From positions 1 through 21,087 of the forward strand of contig JAFGNQ010000177.1 in assembly GCA_016926925.1 (NCBI GenBank): a DNA stretch of 21,087 nucleotides, in the 5' to 3' direction. Positions 1-8,200 of the stretch are shown here, in pieces (the stretch's first letter is position 1; every line of letters begins with the position of its first letter). The notes beneath the pieces were generated by a model. It was not told the origin of the DNA. It searched no databases and saw nothing but the letters and a program-made list of their open reading frames with translations. The position numbers and the translations under genes were made by a program. This DNA is from Candidatus Aminicenantota bacterium (GTDB lineage Bacteria; Acidobacteriota; Aminicenantia; Aminicenantales; Aminicenantaceae).

Positions 1-325
1 TGAGATCGCGGCTCCGGATCTTTTCAACGAGAGGGTAGAGCACTTGCCCTTCGCCCTGGGAAACGGAATCTACCGCATTCCGTATACAAAACTTGTCCTT
101 CCACTTCAGAAGAAGAGGTTGAGACGCATGCACATGAATGAAAACAGGTGCTGTTTCCGGATTATCCGCCGTCTGGTAAGGGGATATCTCCGCCGGGACT
201 TTCATCCCTTTAATGTACAACACCACCTTCAAAGATTTATCCTTCAGAGGGGAACAAATGTCCAGCTTGGCATCAAAATAGAGTGTCTTCACCTCAGACT
301 CCATCTCAAGAATGTTCATCCCCAT
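1..325 (-). CDS. SelB-like elongation factor fragment (domain II/III part), runs off the left edge
   Basis: About 108 residues are visible from an ATG at 325; the C-terminal remainder lies outside the window. The reading MGMNILE...TLYFDAKLDI, then IKGMKVPAEISPY, then KWKDKFCIRN and GEGQVLYPLVEKIR, follows the order seen in SelB (selenocysteine-specific EF): RGMVL, LDVRL, GTAEVLARV, GDRFILR and GGGxVLDP. SelB delivers Sec-tRNA to UGA codons. The GTPase domain is absent, because rnr ends only 121 bases upstream on the same strand. In the same frame, similarity may continue upstream of 325 (FKGLAFRFEEPI) to an in-frame TGA at 374-376. It may therefore be a decayed or split selB rather than an intact gene. 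The family call is by eye from short motifs, and a different translation-factor-like protein is possible. Confidence 0.4.
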   Translation of the reverse strand, partial: MGMNILEMESEVKTLYFDAKLDICSPLKDKSLKVVLYIKGMKVPAEISPYQTADNPETAPVFIHVHASQPLLLKWKDKFCIRNAVDSVSQGEGQVLYPLVEKIRSRDL

Positions 326-446
326 TATAGGTTCCTCGAAACGAAATGCCAAACCCTTAAATTCAGGCGGGCATCATCGCAGGCATGGACATCGGATCAA
401 AAGAACATCATATTGCCGGTTCCGCTCATATCTCCCTGGTCCGTCA

Positions 447-2486
447 TCACGGGAGGCTGAGGGTCATGCGCCTGAGGAAAGGGTCCACGGAAGCAAGAAC
501 GACGGTCAACGGGGTGCCCAGGGATAAAACATGACCGGTCGCTTTGCCCACAAGCAATTTCTTCGTTCTCTGGAAATGATAATCACCGGCCAAATCCGCG
601 AATGGAAGAATCCCTTCGACAAAGTGATTTTCGAGTTCTACGATAAGCCCTGCCCGGGAGATATCGGTCACGACACCTTTAAACTCATCCCCGAGTCTTG
701 CTCGAAGCATGCGGAAAATTCTCCACTTGATGAGTTCGCGCTCGGCATCATCCGCCTTCCTTTCCTGTTCCGAGCAGTGATGCGCCACGGAAGAAAGCTC
801 TGCGGCCTGGGCTTTTTTGTCCAGAAGAACCGTCTTCAAGATACGATGAACGACCAAATCGGGATAACGGCGGATGGGCGAAGTGAAATGAGTGTAAACT
901 TCCTTGGCTAGTCCGTAATGTCCCCGGTTTTCACAGGAGTAGGCAGCCAGCCGTAAACTCTTGAGAACCTGCAGTGCAATGAATTTCTCTTCACGAGTGC
1001 CTTGGGCTTGCAGCAGGGCAAGCTGCAAATCCTTTGACCGCAGCCCGCCGACTGCCTTGAGAGATATGCCGAAAAGAGCCAAGACGTCCTTAAGTTTGAC
1101 AAGATCATCCGTTGCCGGAGGGGGATGGACTCTGAAAATCATGGGTGCTCCCCGTTCGGACAGAAAGGCTGCAACCGCTTCATTGGCCGCAACCATAAAC
1201 TCTTCGATGAGCTGATGCGCCTCATTCCTTTCAGCAGGGACAACACCGAGCAGCGACGACCCCTCATAAATCAACCGGGGCTCAGCAAGGTCGAAGTCCA
1301 GGCTTCCTTCGCGCCTCCGCCTGGCTCTCAGAAGACGCGCCAAATCCCGCATAAGGAGCAAGTCCGGAACCAGATGGAGGTACTTTTTCCTGATGGGTTT
1401 ATCCCCTTCGAATATCCCGTAGACGGACTCATAGGTCATCCTCTCTACCGTCCGGATGAGAGAAGGCAGAAATTGGGCCTGCACGCTGCGTCCTTCCCCA
1501 TCGACCTCGAGCAAAACGGAGATCGTAAGCTTGTCCTCCTTAGGCCGAAGGCTGCAGACATTATTGGAAAGCTTTTCGGGCAGCATCGGAAGCGTCAAAT
1601 CAGGGAAATAGACACTCGTTCCTCTGTGCAAAGCTTCAAGATCAAGAGCTGATCCCGGTTTAACATAGTGCGAGACGTCGGCGATATGAACTCCCAGGTG
1701 AAAGTGTCCGTTTTTCCCGGCTTTTATGCTGACCGCATCATCAAAATCCTGAGCATCGGGACCATCGATAGTCACCGTCCGCCATTCTCGGTAGTCTGCT
1801 CTTCCTTCATAGTCTTTGGCCACGGGCGTCTGGGAAATTTTTTCCGCTTCGGCTAGAGATTCCGGCATGAATCGGGAGGCTAAAGCGAATCTTTCTATAA
1901 CCGCTCGCGTATCCACCCCAGGATCATCAGGGAAGCCAAGAATTTCCTTCACTGCCAGAGCTTCTCTTTCGAGCTTCACGACCATTCCATCCTTCAGTCC
2001 GGCCTTTTTTCTCAGAGGAATCTCTTCAAAAGCAGGGGAGTCCCAAGGCATAAAAAATCCAAGTCCCCTCCTCTCCCTGTACAAACCGATGACGTCGTGC
2101 CTTTCTTGACTCAGTATCCGAATCACTCTTCCCTCATGCCGATTTTGTCCTGTTTTTTCTTTATAAAAAACCTCTACGACATCTCCAAGCCTGGCTTTCC
2201 CGAAGTGGCGCGACGGGATAAAAATGTCCTCCATCAAGTCGTCCTCAGGCCGGACAAATCCAAACCCTCGATGAACTGAGATGATTTTTCCCCTGACGAT
2301 GCTCGACCTCTGATGGGCGATATACCGGTTTTTGATCTTTAGAATAGCACCTCTGTTCTCCAGTTCCTTGAGACTCTTTTCCAGCTTGGGCCTGTCTGCA
2401 ATCGATAGGCCCAGTGCATGTGCAATCCTGTGCAAAGTCAAGCCGCGCTTGTTTTTGGCAAGAAGTGAAAATATCTGTCTAAGCAT
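447..2486 (-). CDS. rnr: Ribonuclease R (3'-5' exoribonuclease)
   Basis: This processive hydrolytic 3'-5' exoribonuclease degrades structured RNA in the cytoplasm. In the 679-residue product, a winged-helix-like N-terminus (residues 1-60) is followed by cold-shock/OB segments (about 65-190, with GFGFVRPEDD). The RNB catalytic domain opens with DGPDAQDFDD (241-250), which supplies the metal-binding aspartates, and the S1 domain is C-terminal (about 600-679, FKGVVTDISRAGLIVEL). The length is slightly short of the usual 700-800, but all domains are present. The ATG at 2486 is the only conventional start after an in-frame TGA; the purine-rich AAAGGA touches the ATG, an unusually tight spacing. 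The stop overlaps a downstream ATG as TGATG, but that reading frame closes after 16 codons. The gene lies downstream of a repeat-rich gap and probably has its own promoter. Confidence 0.96.
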   Translation of the reverse strand: MLRQIFSLLAKNKRGLTLHRIAHALGLSIADRPKLEKSLKELENRGAILKIKNRYIAHQRSSIVRGKIISVHRGFGFVRPEDDLMEDIFIPSRHFGKARLGDVVEVFYKEKTGQNRHEGRVIRILSQERHDVIGLYRERRGLGFFMPWDSPAFEEIPLRKKAGLKDGMVVKLEREALAVKEILGFPDDPGVDTRAVIERFALASRFMPESLAEAEKISQTPVAKDYEGRADYREWRTVTIDGPDAQDFDDAVSIKAGKNGHFHLGVHIADVSHYVKPGSALDLEALHRGTSVYFPDLTLPMLPEKLSNNVCSLRPKEDKLTISVLLEVDGEGRSVQAQFLPSLIRTVERMTYESVYGIFEGDKPIRKKYLHLVPDLLLMRDLARLLRARRRREGSLDFDLAEPRLIYEGSSLLGVVPAERNEAHQLIEEFMVAANEAVAAFLSERGAPMIFRVHPPPATDDLVKLKDVLALFGISLKAVGGLRSKDLQLALLQAQGTREEKFIALQVLKSLRLAAYSCENRGHYGLAKEVYTHFTSPIRRYPDLVVHRILKTVLLDKKAQAAELSSVAHHCSEQERKADDAERELIKWRIFRMLRARLGDEFKGVVTDISRAGLIVELENHFVEGILPFADLAGDYHFQRTKKLLVGKATGHVLSLGTPLTVVLASVDPFLRRMTLSLP

Positions 2487-2609
2487 TCCTTTAATAGACT
2501 GGATGATTCAAAAAAATACCGATTGCACTGTAAGGGACGGTGAGAACAGATTTATGCACTCGATTTCACCGAAAAACGAGCAGCGGCCTTCCATTGTATT
2601 TGCTGATTT

Positions 2610-2639
2610 ATTGTAACATTTATCAACATTTTATTTGAA
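2610..2639 (-). promoter_or_regulatory. Possible sigma-70 promoter for rnr
   Basis: On the minus strand a TTCAAA box (2639-2634) is followed after 18 bases by TACAAT (2615-2610). The -10 matches consensus at five of six bases and the -35 is weak. Transcription would start near 2603, giving a leader of about 117 bases before rnr. The surrounding AT-rich stretch could produce such a match by chance. Confidence 0.3.
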
Positions 2640-2695
2640 TACCGGTCTGCACAAACCTTTCCTTGATAGTGCTTTTGAGACAGCGAAAAAGAGCG

Positions 2696-2757
2696 CGTCA
2701 CAGTTCATTTGAACCGCATGGGGAGGGTGGAGGGGTCTTCAAAAACGGACTGTAACG
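2696..2757 (+). repeat. G-rich hairpin element, copy A
   Basis: Imperfect inverted arms CGTCACAGTTC (2696-2706) and GGACTGTAACG (2747-2757) pair at 9 of 11 positions. They flank a G-rich core at 2715-2740 that begins CGCATGG, contains GGTGG and ends GGGGTCTTC. The same core signature, also between inverted arms, occurs on the minus strand at 21072-21044. A small GTTC-ATTT-GAAC hairpin lies inside the left arm. No coding signal is visible. It could be a dispersed repeat, a structured RNA or a G-quadruplex-forming site; the element type is not recognised. Confidence 0.45.
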
Positions 2758-2917
2758 AGTTTCTGCTCTTGTCATTCGTAGGCATCTCTTTACCAACCTG
2801 AATTATTCACGAGTCGAGGTTGCTGCAAAGGCAAGGCAGTGGTCCATGAGGCTGTAGTGAACTACGCCGAATGGACTGCAACGAAGGCTTTGTAGCAAGA
2901 TCGGCTCGCCCGAAGGG

Positions 2918-2975
2918 TAAAAACCACTGACAATGAGATATTGGGGTCTTTATAATAGCGAGTCAGTGGTTTTTA
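2918..2975. terminator. Possible bidirectional terminator hairpin inside the repeat element
   Basis: A perfect stem, CCACTGAC/GTCAGTGG, has AAAAA on its left and TTTTT on its right, so it would read as a stem plus U-tract on both strands. The 30-base loop is longer than typical intrinsic terminators. It lies directly after the leftward 222-codon gene, where a terminator would make sense. Confidence 0.35.
2927..2956 (+). promoter_or_regulatory. Outward promoter-like sequence within the repeat element
   Basis: CTGACA (2927-2932) and a perfect TATAAT (2951-2956) are separated by 18 bases. The -35 overlaps the left arm of the second hairpin and transcription would start near 2963. It points right, so any RNA would be antisense to the 3' end of the neighbouring gene. 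Confidence 0.35.
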
Positions 2976-2988
2976 TGAATAATTCAGC

Positions 2989-3657
2989 TTAATAGTAAAA
3001 GGGAGAAATATGGGGAACCCTGTGCTTCGTCCTTAGCTCCTTGACCAGTTTGAGCCGGAGGATGCGATCGAATTCTTCCCCTCTCCTGAGACCATATTCA
3101 GCAGTGACTTCCGCGGAGGCGCGTGCTCTTTCCTGAGATGTCGCATTGGCAGCCAAGACCTCCTCGACAACTTCCTCCTTCTTTTCCAGAAATTCTTCAT
3201 CCCAATGTCCTTTTTTGAGGCCTCGGCGCAGCTCGATGAAGAGAAGTTCCAGATCGCGTATCTGAGGAGACGCGGCCAAATAGCTATCGATTTCCGAAAG
3301 GATCTTCTTGCCCTTATCCCCCTCTCCTCCGTAAGGACGACAGCCCGTTTTTCCAACATGTCTTTCTCGGTATTGTTTGTATGCCTCCAGAACAAAAACC
3401 TGGCACCAGTTCAAGGAAAAAACCTTGGAACGCCGGCCGGTCTTCCGTTTCCGGAATTCAAAGGCACGTTTTATTCCTTCCAGGACCACCGGAAGCGGAA
3501 TTCCCATCTCTTCCCAATCCGCAATGAGCTCGATTTCCCGGGATGACAGGATAAAGGGGGCTCCCCGTAGGTGGAGAAAGCTGCGGCTGATTACCTGATA
3601 GTACTCTCCCCGTTCTTTCGTGCGTCCCTCTTTTCTTCTTTGGCCGCTTCGTTTCAC
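2989..3657 (-). CDS. Hypothetical protein, 222 aa
   Basis: I do not recognise a named family. The start is GTG at 3657, supported by AAGGA nine bases upstream. The protein is soluble and highly charged. Its N-terminal half (about residues 20-90) has RGAPFILSSREIELIADWEEMGIPL followed by VVLEGIKRAFEF, a pattern reminiscent of small replication- or DNA-associated helical domains. The C-terminal half is rich in Glu, Lys and Arg and probably helical, with possible coiled coil around residues 150-185. It sits 141 bases downstream of coaX on the same strand. The stop TAA takes its last two bases from the terminal repeat of the adjacent element, so the native C-terminus may have been altered by insertion. 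No function can be assigned. Confidence 0.75.
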   Translation of the reverse strand: MKRSGQRRKEGRTKERGEYYQVISRSFLHLRGAPFILSSREIELIADWEEMGIPLPVVLEGIKRAFEFRKRKTGRRSKVFSLNWCQVFVLEAYKQYRERHVGKTGCRPYGGEGDKGKKILSEIDSYLAASPQIRDLELLFIELRRGLKKGHWDEEFLEKKEEVVEEVLAANATSQERARASAEVTAEYGLRRGEEFDRILRLKLVKELRTKHRVPHISPFYY

Positions 3658-3798
3658 GTTTAAGATTCCTTTCTCAAAGTCTTTTTTTCAGTGTCGATGA
3701 AGCTCTCCTTCCCGTTCGTCTTGTCGAACACCCCGGATAAACGACTCGGGCGCGGACGCAAATCCCTATTGCGGAAAACGGGGATCCTTCCGGAGAGA

Positions 3799-4566
3799 TC
3801 AGCCGGCGTTTTTTTCGTAAAGAATGCGCAGCCCCTCCAGCACGAGAAAGGGCTCGTGATGCTTAATGGCTTCGATTTCGCTCCCGATTAGAGTCGAATA
3901 CCCACCGGTAGCTATGGTGACGGCATCGCCTCCGAGCTCCCGGTTGATAACGTCAATGACTTTGGAAACAAGGCCGATGTATCCGAAAAAAAGCCCGGAA
4001 TGCATGCTGGTGACAGTGGTTCTGCCAATGGCCACTTTAGGTTTGGCGATTTCGATTCTCGGCAGCTTTGCGGTTCGGAGATAAAGGGCTTCGGCGGATA
4101 TCTGAATGCCCGGAGCGATGGCTCCTCCCAGGTAGTCTCCGCCGGTCGATATGGCATCAAATGTTGTTGCCGTGCCAAAATCCACAACAATGCACGGTCC
4201 TCCATACTTGGAAAAGGCCGCAATAGCCCCGACCACTCTGTCCGCTCCGACCTCCATAGGGTTCTCATACAAAATCGGCATACCTGTTTTCAAGCCGGGT
4301 CCGACGATCATGGGCTTAACCCGAAACAGATTCTGGCTCAAATTCGCGAACACAGGTGTAAGCGGAGGGACAACGCTCGAAATGATCACCGCCTTCACTC
4401 CGGCAACATCAACCTGTGAGAGGGAAAACAAATTGAGAAGAGTGACTTTATATTCGTCGCAAGTTTTTTCCTTCTCTGCACGCATAAGCCAGTGCCGAAA
4501 CAGCTCTTTGTCCCGGAACACTCCGACATCGATATTTGTGTTGCCGATATCCACTGCTAGAAGCAT
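3799..4566 (-). CDS. coaX: Type III pantothenate kinase
   Basis: CoaX catalyses ATP-dependent phosphorylation of pantothenate, the first step of coenzyme A synthesis, in the cytoplasm. The 255-residue length is typical. Visible motifs are the phosphate-binding DIGNTN (6-11), GPGLKTG (89-95), GADRVVGA with the catalytic-type Asp at 109, and DFGTATTFD (129-137), all characteristic of the ASKHA-fold type III enzymes that need a monovalent cation. The ATG at 4566 is preceded by a strong GGAGG six bases upstream. No biotin ligase is fused or adjacent, unlike in many genomes. It supplies CoA that the acyl-carrier-protein pathway further along the window ultimately uses. Confidence 0.95.
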   Translation of the reverse strand: MLLAVDIGNTNIDVGVFRDKELFRHWLMRAEKEKTCDEYKVTLLNLFSLSQVDVAGVKAVIISSVVPPLTPVFANLSQNLFRVKPMIVGPGLKTGMPILYENPMEVGADRVVGAIAAFSKYGGPCIVVDFGTATTFDAISTGGDYLGGAIAPGIQISAEALYLRTAKLPRIEIAKPKVAIGRTTVTSMHSGLFFGYIGLVSKVIDVINRELGGDAVTIATGGYSTLIGSEIEAIKHHEPFLVLEGLRILYEKNAG

Positions 4567-4648
4567 CTAATCCCTCCAAAGTGATCGCTGCGGATCATAG
4601 AAGGCTCGGCGCGATCCTCGTATTTTATGAAAACTCCTCCCGGCTCAG

Positions 4649-5206
4649 TCATTTTTTATCGACATAGTCCTTGAGGTCTGTCAGAACCCGCAGCCTGATC
4701 CTCTTTTCCAATTCCCGCTCAACTTCGAGTATTTCCTTCTGCACATACTCTTTCACTTTCTCATCCAGCTCTACTTTTCCCACAGGAGAAGGCAGGTCAT
4801 CGTAGCTCGGCTCCTCGGGCAACGTTTGCGGGCCTTTCCTCTTTTCAATCAGATCGAAGACTATCCGGACAAGCTGTTCGGAGTCAAAAGGCTCCTGGAC
4901 CAAGACATCAAAGACAAGACCCTCGGCTTTCTCCTCATTCAAAGTCTCAAAAGCTCCGTGAAGGAGAACGAGAGGGATCTGTTTGAATTTATCCTGGCTC
5001 TTAAGGTAGCGGCCTATTTCATACCCCTCTTCTTGATGAAGAGAAAGGCTCAACAAGATGGCATCCGGGTTGATTTGATTGAGCTCCTGCATGACTTCCA
5101 CGCCATCTTTAAAGTCGTAGATTTCATATTCCCTCTCTGAAAAAGCCATGCGGATAGCCCTAAGAACGGTTGGACTGTTGTGGGCGACAATCACCTTGTA
5201 TGGCAT
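4649..5206 (-). CDS. Degenerate (non-phosphorylatable) receiver-domain protein
   Basis: The N-terminal 120 residues align by pattern to a response-regulator receiver domain: YKVIVAHNSPTVLRA, PDAILLSLSL, GYEIGRYLKS, IPLVLLHG, VLVQEPFDSEQL. Every residue needed for phosphotransfer is replaced. The acidic pair is HN (9-10), the phosphoacceptor Asp is Ser53, the switch Thr/Ser is His83, and the conserved Lys is Glu105. The fold seems kept but not the chemistry, so a protein-interaction role is likely. A linker (about 125-148) leads to a charged amphipathic helix (150-185) suited to dimerisation or docking. No DNA-binding output domain is present. It sits between dnaE and coaX on the same strand. 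The ATG directly follows GAGAGAGGGA. Confidence 0.85.
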   Translation of the reverse strand: MPYKVIVAHNSPTVLRAIRMAFSEREYEIYDFKDGVEVMQELNQINPDAILLSLSLHQEEGYEIGRYLKSQDKFKQIPLVLLHGAFETLNEEKAEGLVFDVLVQEPFDSEQLVRIVFDLIEKRKGPQTLPEEPSYDDLPSPVGKVELDEKVKEYVQKEILEVERELEKRIRLRVLTDLKDYVDKK

Positions 5207-5285
5207 TCCCTCTCTCTCAACCAGACTTCGAACCGTAAATCCCGATCATACTATCCAAAAAAGCGATCATAACAGACATTTGCGG

Positions 5286-8200
5286 TCAGTACTCGATAAA
5301 AACGGTTTGTTCCCCTAAAAGTTCTTCGATGTTTCGACTGAGCTCCTCAGAAGGAGAAACTCCGTCGATATCTACGGACTGGACAATCATTCGGTAGGAG
5401 TGCGGCGTTTCCAATTCGAAGAAAACGGGACACGTGCCGCGATGACTTTCCAAAATCCCTTTCAGTTCTTTGAATACGGATTCCTCTATCCCCGGAAGAA
5501 AGATCCTCAGGAATACCCTTTTGGCTTGCTTCTCCAGGGCTTCGGACAAAGGCATGATCTGCAGGAGATGAATCCTCCGGCTTTCGCCTTCGCCGAGAAA
5601 CTTTCCCTTCACCCAAACAAGCTGGTCTTCTGTCAGGATATCATAGTATTTATTGTACGGGTCGGGAAAAACGACGACCTCAATCCGTCCGCTGAGGTCT
5701 TCGAGGACAAAGGTCGCCATCCTTTCATCCTTCTTTGTTTTCAAAGGCTTCAAAGACGTGATGATTCCTGCAACAGTCAGTTCGGTATTGAAATCCTTTT
5801 CCTCATCGAATTGATTGATGCTTCGGGATACCAGTTTATCCAGGCTTCTTCCAAACTGGGCCAGTGGATGCCCTGTGATGTAAAATCCCAGGACATCTTT
5901 TTCATATGACAGCAGCAGCGATTCATCCCATTCTCCCATCTCCTGGATTTCCGGTGGGATGGACGGAGGTTCGAGCGTTGCGGAATCGAACAAAAAGTTT
6001 TGCTTCGAAGTCTGCATCTTTTGATACTCATGAGAGTACTCAATCATCTTATCGATAAGATGAAAAAGCTGAGATCTCTTCCATCCGAGAGAATCAAAAG
6101 CTCCGGCTTTGATCAGACTTTCCAGCACTTTCCTGTTGATAAACCGCGGGTTTTCACAGCGGAACAAATCAAAAGGGGACACAAAAGGGCCGTTCTCTTC
6201 TCTAATGCGGATCAGATCTCTTACGGCTCCTTCTCCTATGTTTTTTATAGCGGCTAAGCCGAACCGGATCCCATCCTCTTCGTCGACGAAATTCACCTCA
6301 CTCTTGTTAACATCCGGAGGAAGCACTTTTATACCCATCTCCTTACATTCGTTGATGTATTTGACGACTTGGGATGTCGCTCCTCTCTCGGCCTCGGAAG
6401 TCAACAAGGCGGCCATAAAAAAAATGGGATGGTGGGATTTCAGATATGCTGTCCGGTAAGCCAGATAGGCATAGGCGGCACTATGCGACTTGTTGAATCC
6501 GTACCCCGCGAAATACTTGATCTGTTCAAATATTTTTGTCGCTTTGCTTTGGCTGATCCCCTTCGCTCTAGCACCGCGGATAAACCGCTGTTTTTGAGCT
6601 TTCATGACAGCCGTCTTTTTCTTTCCCATCGCCTTGCGCAAGATGTCTGCTTCGGCCATGGAAAAGTCGGCGATCTCGGTGGCAATCCGCATGACCTGTT
6701 CCTGATAGACGATGAGCCCTTTGGTTTCCTTTAATATCGGCTCCAACTCGGGAAAATCATATTTGACTCGGTCCGGATGATTTTTACACTTGATGAATTC
6801 ATCCGTCATGCCGCTTTTGAGCGGACCCGGCCTGTAGAGGGCGTTCAAGGCAATGAGATGGAGAAACTCTTCAGGCTTGAAATTTCGGAGCAAATCTTTC
6901 ATCCCCTGACTTTCGAACTGGAAGACTCCATCCGTGTTCCCGGCCTGGAACAACTGGAAGGTCTTTTCATCATCGAGGGGGATATCGTCCAAACTCACCC
7001 TTTGGCCGGTTCTTTTCGCCACGAGGTCGATGGTATCCTGAATGACAGTCAGGTTTCTCAATCCCAACAGATCCATCTTGAGAAGCCCGATGGCTTCGAT
7101 ATCCTGCATCGGGAACTGGCTCGTGATCTCCCCTTTAACGGATTGATAGAGCGGCATGAATTCGACCAGAGGCCGGGGGGTGATGACAATTCCCGCCGCA
7201 TGAATAGAGGGATGCCTTACCTGTCCCTCCAATTTTTGGGCAATGGACATAAGATTGGCGATTTGCGGCTTCTGGTCCCTCAGCTCGCGCAGTTGAGGGA
7301 CATTGTTCAAAGCCCCTTCTATGGACGCTTCCGGCCCGAAAGGAATCATTTTTGCAATGCGGTCTACCTCAGGAAGAGGGATTTCAAGCGCTCTTCCAAC
7401 GTCCCTGACTGCCTGGCGCGCAGCCATGGTTCCGAAAGTAATGATCTGGGATACGCTTTCCTGCCCGTATTTGTTTGTCACGTAGGAGATGACCTCATCC
7501 CTCCTCCGTCCGCAAAAGTCGATATCGATGTCGGGAAGGCTGATCCTTTCCGGGTTTAAAAACCTTTCGAACAGCAAATCATACTCGAGGGGATCGATAT
7601 CCGTAATCCCGAAACTGAAAGCGAGGAGACTTCCTGCTGCCGATCCCCGACCGGGGCCCACGGGGATGCCTCTGGATTTAGCCTCCCGGATAAGATCCCA
7701 AACAATAAGAAAATATCCCTCGAACCCCATCTCTGAGACCAACCTGATCTCTCGTTCCAATCTATCCTCATAGACTTGACGGCTGGGAAGATCTTTTCTT
7801 TCGATTCTGTCTTGAAGACGCTTCATCCGCTCCTGAAGCCCTTTCCTGGCTACGGAAGCAAAATAGTCTTTCAGCGTTATGCCTTCAGGAGGACTGAAAT
7901 TAGGGAGAAAATATCCTGAGAGAGGAAAATCAAAATTGCACTTTGCAGCGATTTTCATCGTGTTCTGGAGCGCATCGGGAACATTCGGAAACACGGCCAT
8001 CATTTCTTCGGCCGTCTTGAAATAAAACTCCTCCGAGCCAAAGCGAATCCGGTCATGATCCGTGACCTTTTTATTTGTCTGGATACAGAGTAGGATGTCA
8101 TGGCTTTCGGCATCTTCCTTGTTGAGATAGTGGACGTCATTGGTTGCCACAAGCGGCAAATCCAGCTTTCGCGCCAACTGAACGAGAAGGGGATTGGTCT

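Larger units (their letters stand above)
2795..2990. mobile_element. MITE-like 196-bp element with terminal inverted repeats
   Basis: The ends are 15-base inverted repeats, AACCTGAATTATTCA (2795-2809) and TGAATAATTCAGCTT (2976-2990), complementary at 14 of 15 positions. Two hairpins fill the interior. The first pairs 2810-2830 with 2888-2908 (17 of 21 complementary) and contains nested stems 2842-2847/2871-2876 and GGC(T)GTAG-TGAA-CTACGCC at 2850-2868. The second is a perfect 14-bp inverted repeat, 2918-2931 with 2962-2975, around a 30-base loop. It is noncoding, and I see no convincing target-site duplication. This looks like a non-autonomous transposable element or a compact palindromic repeat. 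The right end reaches into the stop codon of the neighbouring 222-codon gene. Confidence 0.6.

Noticed and set aside
397..447. A short frame starting at the TGATG overlap with rnr (16 codons, then TGA, then 23 more) as a possible selenoprotein
   Set aside because: No plausible SECIS hairpin follows the TGA and the sequence resembles no known selenoprotein.
363..527. A plus-strand reading with MDIGSKEHHIAG resembling the N-terminus of an IS110-type transposase
   Set aside because: Only about 30 residues precede the overlap with rnr, and the rest shows no transposase motif; the match is too short to support.
2487..2990. CRISPR array or tRNA in the repeat-rich gap
   Set aside because: The repeats are inverted, not direct and spaced, and no cloverleaf could be drawn.
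6777..7559. A 260-codon open frame on the plus strand inside dnaE
   Set aside because: It is antisense to the clearly coding polymerase and shows no domain; a frame shadow.
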